From NCBI RefSeq assembly GCF_000429945.1, contig NZ_AUCV01000026.1, positions 25,417 to 89,416 on the forward strand: DNA of 64,000 bases. The letters are read 5' to 3'. The position numbers were made by a program, and so were the translations under genes. Origin of the DNA: Desulfogranum japonicum DSM 18378 (GTDB taxonomy: Bacteria; Desulfobacterota; Desulfobulbia; Desulfobulbales; Desulfobulbaceae). Each line of letters begins with the position of its first letter. The first letter of the stretch is position 1. Below, piece after piece: positions 45,106 through 52,589 of this stretch. The notes beneath the pieces were generated by a model. That model did not search any database. It was not told the DNA's origin and saw only the letters and a program-made list of their open reading frames with translations.

Positions 45106-47220
45106 ATGAAAAAATCGGTCTACTCCATGTGTGGTATGTGCACCGTACGCTGTCCCATTCGTGTGGAGTCTGAAGATAACCAGGTCACGTGGATTGAAGG
45201 GAATCCCCATCTTCTGGCTGGTGCATTATGTGCCAAGGGGACTGCCGGAATTGCATTACTCAACGACAGCCAGCGACCGCAACAACCTTTGATTCGTGCT
45301 GGTGCCAGAGGGTCTGGAAGATGGCGGGAAGCCACCTGGGACGAGGCTCTGGATTATGTGGCGGACAAGCTCAAAGCCATTAAAAATCAGTATGGTCCGG
45401 AATCTGTGGTTTTATCCAGTCGCGGCGGCCCCTGGCAGGGCATGTATAAAGCTTTCATTCACGCCTTTGGTTCTCCTAATTATACCAACCATGATTGTAC
45501 CTGTGGCCGGAATACGCACCACGCCAGTTTGTCTATAAACGGAGTAGGACGTAAAGGCTTTGCTTATGATATCAAGAATGCCAAGCACCTGGTGCTGTTT
45601 GGTCGGGATATGTTTTCAGCATTGCGCATTGCTGAAAATAACCAGACACTTGATATGCTCGAAAAGGGTGGCAGACTCACCTATGTGGATGTCCGCCAGA
45701 CCATGACCGGTGCCAAGGCAACCAGATTTTTCCAGGTTCGTCCAGGAACAGACTATGCTCTCGCGCTTGGTGTGATCCATGAGGTGATTAAGCGGGAATA
45801 TTATGACAAAGGCTTCATAGCTCAATATGTGACAGGCTTTGAGGAGCTTTGTGATTTTATTGAGCAGTACACGCCGGCCTGGACTGCAAAACAATGTGGC
45901 ATAAAGGAAAAAGATCTTTTGGCCTTTGTTGATGAGATTGGAGAAGACCGGCCGAGTGTGATTTTTCATCCTGGCTGGAACCTGGCCAGGTATCAAGACT
46001 CTTTTTATGCCAGCCGTGCCATGCATATTCTCAATGTGCTCATGGGTAACATTGAAATGAAAGGAGGCCTTTTCATTCCCAAGGGTGCCAGCGACTGCGG
46101 TAAGGCTGGCATTCGCTCCATTGACTGCGGTAAACCCGATATTCGTCGAGGGGATGGCGTTGGCTGGAAATACAATCATTTCGATAAAGGGCCAGGGCTG
46201 GCACACCTCTTTTTTGAGAACATGCTCAAGGAAGATCCCTATCCCATCAAGGCCTGGATAGCCATGCGTCACGACCTTTGCAGTGGCATGCCTGACCCTC
46301 AGGCCCAGAAACTCGCTCTGGACAAGTGTGATCTCTTGGTCTCCATTGATACGAACTACAGTGAATTCGGCTGGTACAGTGATGTGATTTTACCTGAATC
46401 TACCTATCTTGAAAGAGATACTCCCATTGTTCAGCAGAAAGGATTGAAGCCACGCCTTAGCCTGCGTAGAAAAGCTGTGGAACCGAAATACGACACCAAA
46501 GCGAACTGGGAGATCTTTACTGAACTGGCTGCCCGTCTCGATCTTGAAGAGACTTTTCCTTTTAAAAGCATAGAAGAACTCTGGGCCTGGCAGCTGGAGC
46601 CAACCGGTTATACCATTGCCGACTTTGAAGAAAAGGGTTTTGTCGAACTGAGCGATAAAGATATCTTTTATGACCGCGATAAGCTGGACGGTAAGTTCGG
46701 TACACCCAGTGGTAAAATTGAGATCGTCAGCGAAAAACTGGATCAGGCAGGTCTTGTTTCCCTGAAGCCGTTTGAAGCTCCACCTGCACCTGAAAAAGGT
46801 ATGTTACGTCTTATTTACGGTAAGGTCGCCGTTCACACCCAGGGACATACCACCAACAATCCCATGTTGTCTGAACTTATGCCCACCAATACTGCCTGGA
46901 TCAACACCCGGCAAGCCAAGAAGCTTGGGGTTGAGACCGGTGATCTGGTTGAAATTTCTTCTAGTGATCACTCCTATAATGCAACAGTAGAGGCGTTGGT
47001 TACTGACCACGTTCATCCTGAAGCTGTGTTTGTTTACCACGGCTTTGGTAAAGAGATTCCCAGGCAGACCAGAAGCCTTCATGCTGGAGTCAGTGACCAG
47101 AAATTGATGATCGGTAAGCTCGACGATTGGGACCAGGCAGGTGGAGGAATCAATCTCTGCCAGGTGTTTGTCCATGTGAAAAAGAGTATCCGTAACACCA
47201 AAAGGAGAGTGGAACTGTGA
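45106..47220 (+). CDS. Molybdopterin oxidoreductase, catalytic subunit
   Basis: This 704-residue DMSO-reductase-superfamily enzyme binds Mo- or W-bis-pterin. The N-terminal [4Fe-4S] motif is CGMCTVRC with a further cysteine in GALCAKG. The probable metal-ligand region around residue 130 is TNHDCTCGRNTHHAS, where a cysteine could bind the metal. The C-terminal pterin-binding domain includes HTQGHTTNNPMLSEL. There is no twin-arginine signal, so it should be cytoplasmic. It resembles the polysulfide/thiosulfate reductase branch, but the substrate cannot be read from sequence. Its stop overlaps the FeS subunit (GTGA). Confidence 0.87.
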   Translation: MKKSVYSMCGMCTVRCPIRVESEDNQVTWIEGNPHLLAGALCAKGTAGIALLNDSQRPQQPLIRAGARGSGRWREATWDEALDYVADKLKAIKNQYGPESVVLSSRGGPWQGMYKAFIHAFGSPNYTNHDCTCGRNTHHASLSINGVGRKGFAYDIKNAKHLVLFGRDMFSALRIAENNQTLDMLEKGGRLTYVDVRQTMTGAKATRFFQVRPGTDYALALGVIHEVIKREYYDKGFIAQYVTGFEELCDFIEQYTPAWTAKQCGIKEKDLLAFVDEIGEDRPSVIFHPGWNLARYQDSFYASRAMHILNVLMGNIEMKGGLFIPKGASDCGKAGIRSIDCGKPDIRRGDGVGWKYNHFDKGPGLAHLFFENMLKEDPYPIKAWIAMRHDLCSGMPDPQAQKLALDKCDLLVSIDTNYSEFGWYSDVILPESTYLERDTPIVQQKGLKPRLSLRRKAVEPKYDTKANWEIFTELAARLDLEETFPFKSIEELWAWQLEPTGYTIADFEEKGFVELSDKDIFYDRDKLDGKFGTPSGKIEIVSEKLDQAGLVSLKPFEAPPAPEKGMLRLIYGKVAVHTQGHTTNNPMLSELMPTNTAWINTRQAKKLGVETGDLVEISSSDHSYNATVEALVTDHVHPEAVFVYHGFGKEIPRQTRSLHAGVSDQKLMIGKLDDWDQAGGGINLCQVFVHVKKSIRNTKRRVEL

Positions 47221-47669
47221 AAAAATATATGATTCATCTCAACAGCCGCAGGTGCATAGCCTGCCACGGGTGTGAGGTACACTGCAAGGCCAACAAAAAT
47301 CTGCCGGTGGGACCGTTTCTCTGCACTATACATTGCACTCCACTGCAGAAAGTTGGCGGTGTTCCAAAGACAGAAATCACTTTCTCCCATTGCAGGCATT
47401 GCGAAGATCCTCTTTGTGTTCCTGCATGTCCGACTAATGCCATGATCCAGAGAGATGACGGTATTGTCTATGTAGACGCTGAAAAATGCATAGGCTGTAT
47501 GGCTTGTCAGAAAGCCTGTCCCTGGGAGATACCTGTCCAGAATCCCGATACCGACAAGGCCGTTAAATGCGATATGTGCATGGACAGACTCGATGCCGGG
47601 CTCAAACCAGCCTGCGTAACAAAATGTACCACGCATGCACTGAAACTCGTCACCCTTGAGTGTGCATAG
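47217..47669 (+). CDS. Four-cluster ferredoxin subunit of the molybdopterin enzyme
   Basis: This 150-residue DmsB/PsrB-type electron-transfer subunit shows the four cysteine groups of the family: CIACHGCEVHCK, CRHCEDPLCVPACP, CIGCMACQKACP and a split CDMCMD...CVTKC group. It starts at GTG within the stop of the catalytic subunit, behind AGGAGAG. No membrane anchor subunit of the PsrC/NrfD type follows. The electron partner may be soluble, or one of the unusual membrane proteins of this cluster. Confidence 0.9.
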   Translation: MKKYMIHLNSRRCIACHGCEVHCKANKNLPVGPFLCTIHCTPLQKVGGVPKTEITFSHCRHCEDPLCVPACPTNAMIQRDDGIVYVDAEKCIGCMACQKACPWEIPVQNPDTDKAVKCDMCMDRLDAGLKPACVTKCTTHALKLVTLECA

Positions 47670-47687
47670 CCCCTGGGACAACGAGTA

Positions 47688-49382
47688 ATGGATGACACGC
47701 CCATGAACAGCACCATGCAATCTGGAAGAGAGCAGGGGTATCTGCAGGTATTCCAGGAAGTTACCCGGTTGATAAGCGGAGTGCACGATTCCCAGCAGGT
47801 CATGGACCTGGTGGTGCGGAGACTGCCGGTATTACTGGAGGTGGATGCTGCCACCATCAGGTTGTTTGACGCAGGCACAGATCGTTTTGTTCTTGGTGCA
47901 GCCTGGGGCGTGTCAGATGAGTATTTATCCCGTTCCATCATTGATACCGAAGAAGTGATGGCTGAACTGCTTGCCGGTAAACCGACAGCCAGGAAGGATA
48001 TTGACCAGAATTGCGATCACGCAGACTGCGCCTACATCTCCAACGAAGGTGTCAAAAGTGCCATGTCCCTTCCCATTCTCTATAAAGGGGAGTTGACCGG
48101 CCTGCTGCGTTTGTTGACAAAAAGGCCCCGGGAATTTGCAGAGGCTGAGATTAATTTTGCCATGTCCCTTGCTGAGCAGGTTGGCGTGGCCCTTGCCAAT
48201 AGCCATATGATTCAGGAGCTGGAAAATCAGGTGAAGTTTTTCCAGGCACAGCGGGAGATATCCAAACTGGTTAATTCAACGTTGAACCTGGAGCAGGTAC
48301 TGACTGCCATCGTCGAAAAACTGCCCGGTATCATGGGAGTGAAAGGTTGTACCATTCGCCTTCTGGAGCCGGCTACCAACAGACTCAAACTGGTGGCAGC
48401 GCATGGCGTGTCTGAAAAGTACCTCAACCGTGGAAGCATCAACAGGGAAGATTCCATCTTTAAAGTCCTCAAAGGTGAGCCGGTAGCCATATATGATGCC
48501 CCTAACGACACCAGGGTCAACTATCATAAAGAGATCATGGAGGAGGGTATCAAGTCGATCCTGGCAATTCCTATAAAAAATGAACAGGAAATTATCGGCG
48601 TGCTTCGACTGCTCAGCGATACCCATCACCTGTTCTCAGCCAATGAAATTCATTTTGCTGTCACAGCTGCCGCTGAAGGCGGCAATGCCATAGAAAAGGC
48701 ACGCACCTATCGTAAAATCAACCTGTTGTTTAACCAGATAGAGGAACACGAGAGGTTTCTGCAGACTATTCTCGATTCCCTGTGGATGGAACTGCTGGTG
48801 GTTGATCCTAGCAGCCGCGTGATTATGGCTAACAAAATTTTTCTGAACACACGAGGATTTACAGAAGAAGAGATTCTTGGCCAGCTCCATAAGAGAGTAT
48901 CGCCCTGGTATGTAGACGATATGCAATGTCCCTTGCAGCAGGTATTACAAACCGGAAAACCGGTCACAGTCGTCAAAGAATATGATGTTGAAGAGGGAGA
49001 AGCAGGTTGGCTTGAGCGCCACCTGACCCCGATTATTGGCGAACACGGTCAGGTGGATTTTGTTGTTGAGGCTGTCAACGATATAACCGATCAAGTGAAA
49101 TTGGAGCAGGAACATTCCCGCAGAATGAAGCTTCAGGGGGTTATTGAAATGGCAGGTACTGCAGCACACGAGCTGAATACTCCTCTATTTGCAGCCTTGG
49201 GAACCGCACAGTTGCTCAGGGAGGACCTGGAGGAACCCGATATGATCGAGGAAATGGACTTGATTATCAGCAACATGAAAAAGATGGGTGAGCTTACCAG
49301 GAAAATGGTTGACCTGACTGGATATTCCAGCAGTGAATACGTGGGGGACACACGAATCATTAATCTGCAAAAAGAGCAGTGA
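47688..49382 (+). CDS. GAF-GAF-PAS protein ending after the HisKA domain
   Basis: This 564-residue cytoplasmic sensor has two GAF domains (about 22-172 and 188-340) with similar sequence (FVLGAAWGVSDEYL, LKLVAAHGVSEKYL). A PAS domain (about 355-470) and an HisKA-type helix pair with GTAAHELNTPL (H494) follow. The protein then stops about 70 residues later, so the ATPase domain is missing. The following DNA has no frame coding for one, so this is not a simple frameshift. It could be a phospho-acceptor for the nearby complete kinase, or a dimerising sensor without kinase activity. Confidence 0.85.
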   Translation: MDDTPMNSTMQSGREQGYLQVFQEVTRLISGVHDSQQVMDLVVRRLPVLLEVDAATIRLFDAGTDRFVLGAAWGVSDEYLSRSIIDTEEVMAELLAGKPTARKDIDQNCDHADCAYISNEGVKSAMSLPILYKGELTGLLRLLTKRPREFAEAEINFAMSLAEQVGVALANSHMIQELENQVKFFQAQREISKLVNSTLNLEQVLTAIVEKLPGIMGVKGCTIRLLEPATNRLKLVAAHGVSEKYLNRGSINREDSIFKVLKGEPVAIYDAPNDTRVNYHKEIMEEGIKSILAIPIKNEQEIIGVLRLLSDTHHLFSANEIHFAVTAAAEGGNAIEKARTYRKINLLFNQIEEHERFLQTILDSLWMELLVVDPSSRVIMANKIFLNTRGFTEEEILGQLHKRVSPWYVDDMQCPLQQVLQTGKPVTVVKEYDVEEGEAGWLERHLTPIIGEHGQVDFVVEAVNDITDQVKLEQEHSRRMKLQGVIEMAGTAAHELNTPLFAALGTAQLLREDLEEPDMIEEMDLIISNMKKMGELTRKMVDLTGYSSSEYVGDTRIINLQKEQ

Positions 49383-49432
49383 TATCCCGATAAGCTATCC
49401 GGAAGATGGAAAAAGGTTCACGGAGCAAAGCT

Positions 49433-49882
49433 ATGATAGACATATGTATTGATGGCGCAAGAGTAGTTATGGAGCGTTGGAGACAGTTTCTTCTCTCTCC
49501 TGTGGGAGTATATTTGTACAGCCTGCTGACCGGCAGTATCGGTATTGTTATTTTGATGTTTTTCCTGTCCAAAGTGCTTTCTTCCGGGGCGCTGCTTCTT
49601 TTGTGGCCAGGAATTATTGCCTTTAACTGTGCCTCAACCGGATACGGCATGATCAATAGGCTCCGCTCTTTTCCAAAGGCTAACATAGCATTGGTGTCCA
49701 TTGCTGTACTGCTGACCATTGTGGGGATCGTCTCGGTGGTGGTCCTGTTTCCCTGGGAATCTCTTTTCGATTGGGTTCGATGTGTTTCAGGTATCGTTGC
49801 TGCTGTAGGTGGAACGTTTTTTGGGAGTTGGATAGCTGCAAAAAAATATGCGTTGAATTTGAATATAACAGATGGAGATTAA
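49433..49882 (+). CDS. Four-helix membrane protein, unrecognised
   Basis: This 149-residue hydrophobic protein has about four membrane helices: residues 26-50 and 55-70, then two in the last 70 residues. The C-terminal tail is short and hydrophilic. ATG 49433 with GGAG seven bases upstream was preferred over ATG 49406, which has a ribosome site almost touching it. It is co-directional with its neighbours in the sigma-54-type cluster. No family is recognised. Confidence 0.65.
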   Translation: MIDICIDGARVVMERWRQFLLSPVGVYLYSLLTGSIGIVILMFFLSKVLSSGALLLLWPGIIAFNCASTGYGMINRLRSFPKANIALVSIAVLLTIVGIVSVVVLFPWESLFDWVRCVSGIVAAVGGTFFGSWIAAKKYALNLNITDGD

Positions 49883-50130
49883 TACGTGCTTATCCAGTGA
49901 TGGCCTTTTGGCTCAATTTTGCTGAAATATGTCATTTCATACCCTCGAAGGAGGATAGCACTCAATTTCAGCTGTATGCCAGGGGTATATATATGCCTTG
50001 AAATTAGAGGAAAATCAGTATGCTGGACAGACACGAGTGAAAAAGAGGGAGGTGTAATTACAGAATTTTGGAAAGAGATACTAGTCTGGGTTAACAGTAA
50101 CGGAGATTCATACAATAAGGAGAAGAATGC

Positions 50131-51840
50131 ATGAAAGTCGTGCGCAAGCCGCTGATGGCGGTGTTAAGTCTGGGGGCTTTTCTTCTGGCGAGCCAGAGTC
50201 TGGCACTTGCTGAAGTTAAGGTAACCACCAACGGTAATGTTGGTGACACAATTACGTTTGAAGGAACCATTGAACCGGGTAAGGACCTGTATCTGACAGT
50301 TGCGCAGCAGGAGGAGTTTAAACCTGCTGACGCTACGATGCCCCATGAGAAAAAGACCTTTGCCAAGGAAACCGATAAGCGCGATTTTGGCATGGATACC
50401 TCCATTCCACCGCTCTATTATGTTTTGACCACCAATCCTTCTGCTTTTGGTAAACGGGTAGACGATACCAGGTTCGGCGGTCCTTCAGTTTTGCTCGGTA
50501 AGGGGCGCACTAAAGGCCTGTATTCCACCTACAGTTATCTGTTAAAGGATGATTTCAATGCCATTGATGCAACAGCCAGAGCAGCCCTGGGCCCCATTAC
50601 AACAGCAGCCCAATGGACCATGCTCAAGTGGGCTAATGAGAGTTCCTATGGTATCAATACCATTGTCAAAGAGGGCCAGCGTGTAGGTCAAGTCGTTATT
50701 TTTTCCAGAACCGTCCTTCAGGATCAGTCCAGTGGCAACTACTGGGATAAGGGGACTACCGTTAATCTGGACAAGGCCACAGGTAAGTTTACCGCAACCC
50801 TGACCTCATATCGCCACACTCCTCCTGACACTGCGTTTGACGTCTATGTCAATGGTGAAAAATCTACATCTTTCAGCCTAAAAGGCAAAGGTTTCTGGCT
50901 TGCCAAAGGGTTTCGTTATATGAACCCTCTTTGGATTGTTCTTGGCGCCATTGCCGTAGGAACCTATTTTTCCATGATCGGTGCTGCAGGTGGTTTGCTC
51001 ATGGCTGCATTCCAGGTTTTGGTTGTCAATACAGCCGGTCCTGTTGGCGTGAACGCGGCAAACGTGCTAAAGCCTTCCAACATGGCGTTGACCCTTTTCT
51101 CTCCGCTTGGTTCTTTTTACCGTTTTGCTGTGGTTGAGAAACGGGTTGCCTGGCCAGTGGGTATTTCTTTCGGTGTCGGTATCTTTATTGGCTCCATTTG
51201 GCTCGGAAAATATATTTCCGCTATTATGCCCATGGCTGCCTATAAAGAGTGGCTCGCAATATTGGTTGTGCTCATGGGAATTAAAACACTGAGTGAGATG
51301 ACACCCAAGGCCATGAATAAGCGGAAGAATATTAAGGCCATGACCCAGAAGTTCAATGCTGCGGTTAAAAAGGCAAAAGAAACTGGTGGTGCCATGGAAA
51401 TGGGAGCCATTGAACCAATCAAAACCGGACTTATGGATTACCGATTCAAGTTCTGGGGTGAAGAGTTCCGCATTAATCCTCTGCTGTTCTGTTTTCTTGG
51501 TATACTTATAGGTATTGTTTCACGTGCCTTTGGAGTTGGCGGTGGTTTTCTGCTCGTACCTGCCATGACCAGTATAGGTGCATTACCTATGTATGTTGCG
51601 GTGCCGATCTCTTTGATAGGAACCTGTTTTTCCAGTATTGGTTCTTTTATCGGGTATGTTATGATCGGCTACTGGCCTGACTGGGTCCTGGCTGGTGCCA
51701 TCATCATCGGCGGCTTTGCTGGTGGTATGCTCGGTAGCCGTGCCCAGAAAATGTTCAGTGAGATGCAGCTCAAGGTTGTTCTTGCTATTACTCTGTTCTT
51801 TCTCTTTTTCCGCTTCTTCAAGATTGAAGTCTGGATCTAA
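50131..51840 (+). CDS. TauE/SafE-family permease with exported N-terminal domain
   Basis: This 569-residue protein has a signal peptide (about 1-27, ending SLALA). A periplasmic domain of about 240 residues follows, then a TauE/SafE permease unit of about eight helices (about 270-569) with duplicated halves (MIGAAGGLLMAAFQVL and FGVGGGFLLVPAMTSIG). TauE/SafE proteins export sulfite, sulfoacetate or related anions. The usual family is about 250-300 residues, so the exported domain is an addition, perhaps for substrate capture. The ribosome site is AAGGAG. A 248-base gap precedes it, so it may have its own promoter. Confidence 0.87.
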   Translation: MKVVRKPLMAVLSLGAFLLASQSLALAEVKVTTNGNVGDTITFEGTIEPGKDLYLTVAQQEEFKPADATMPHEKKTFAKETDKRDFGMDTSIPPLYYVLTTNPSAFGKRVDDTRFGGPSVLLGKGRTKGLYSTYSYLLKDDFNAIDATARAALGPITTAAQWTMLKWANESSYGINTIVKEGQRVGQVVIFSRTVLQDQSSGNYWDKGTTVNLDKATGKFTATLTSYRHTPPDTAFDVYVNGEKSTSFSLKGKGFWLAKGFRYMNPLWIVLGAIAVGTYFSMIGAAGGLLMAAFQVLVVNTAGPVGVNAANVLKPSNMALTLFSPLGSFYRFAVVEKRVAWPVGISFGVGIFIGSIWLGKYISAIMPMAAYKEWLAILVVLMGIKTLSEMTPKAMNKRKNIKAMTQKFNAAVKKAKETGGAMEMGAIEPIKTGLMDYRFKFWGEEFRINPLLFCFLGILIGIVSRAFGVGGGFLLVPAMTSIGALPMYVAVPISLIGTCFSSIGSFIGYVMIGYWPDWVLAGAIIIGGFAGGMLGSRAQKMFSEMQLKVVLAITLFFLFFRFFKIEVWI

Positions 51841-51866
51841 AGGTCAACAGAGGTACTGCATATGTA

Positions 51867-51897
51867 CACAGCCGGAGAGGCATTTTCTCCGGCTGTG
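51867..51897 (+). terminator. Hairpin after the permease gene
   Basis: A perfect 12-bp GC-rich stem (CACAGCCGGAGA with TCTCCGGCTGTG) has a seven-base loop. It lies 26 bases past the permease stop, without a T run. It may reduce read-through or protect the upstream mRNA. It also argues against a start codon at 51862 for the next gene. Confidence 0.6.
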
Positions 51898-51930
51898 AGG
51901 CTAAAACCATATCTTTTGGAAATCGTAACA

Positions 51931-52548
51931 ATGGATGCCTTTCTTGATAGAGTTTGGGAATACCTGGTAATAGGGTTTATCTTTGCAGGAGAAACTTGCT
52001 ATGCGGTACTCCAGCACCTGCATTTTCTTGGTCCCGCAGTACTTATTTCTGTTCTTGCCCTGTGTACTGTACTGCTGACCAAATTTCTAAACCGGGTTAT
52101 TGTTACTAAACGTTTTCTTAAACTGGAAAAAGAGTATCATCATTGGTTTGACCTCCGGCAGGAAGCATTGCAGTGTGAGGATCCCGAGAAAGGAAAAATG
52201 CTTGCCAGAAATATCGATCAGGCAGAACTCAATAGAGCCTACTATGATTATTTCTTTGAAGGTTTTCTCCTTGGCATTGCCAGAAAAGTCATTCCCATAT
52301 TTTTTGTATTTGCTTTTCTCAATGAATTTTACCGACAGGAAAATCTGCAGGAACTGTTCGGGCAAAATTATGTCATCTGCCTGGTTAATCCAGGTGGGGA
52401 ACCTGTGTTGATTGGTGCAGTATTCTGGTATTTTATCAGCCTGCTGGCCTGTTATATTTGCTGGGGCCTGGGCAGGAAATTGGTGCAGAAGTGGAGTCGC
52501 CAAACCCCATCAACCATGCCTGTACCGGCTGAGGATAATTGTATGTAA
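51931..52548 (+). CDS. Membrane protein, unrecognised
   Basis: This 205-residue protein has two hydrophobic helices in the first 55 residues, then a charged helical stretch (about 58-115, rich in Glu, Lys and Gln). Two further helices follow (about 120-140 and 165-188). The loop between them contains FLNEFYRQENLQELFGQNY. The start at 51931 avoids the hairpin at 51867-51897; the upstream ribosome site is weak. It lies between the TauE/SafE permease and the PEP-synthase-like gene and may help either. I do not recognise a family. Confidence 0.65.
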   Translation: MDAFLDRVWEYLVIGFIFAGETCYAVLQHLHFLGPAVLISVLALCTVLLTKFLNRVIVTKRFLKLEKEYHHWFDLRQEALQCEDPEKGKMLARNIDQAELNRAYYDYFFEGFLLGIARKVIPIFFVFAFLNEFYRQENLQELFGQNYVICLVNPGGEPVLIGAVFWYFISLLACYICWGLGRKLVQKWSRQTPSTMPVPAEDNCM

Positions 52549-52589
52549 ACTGAACTGTACTTTCCATCCTATCTCTACAGGGAGACACG

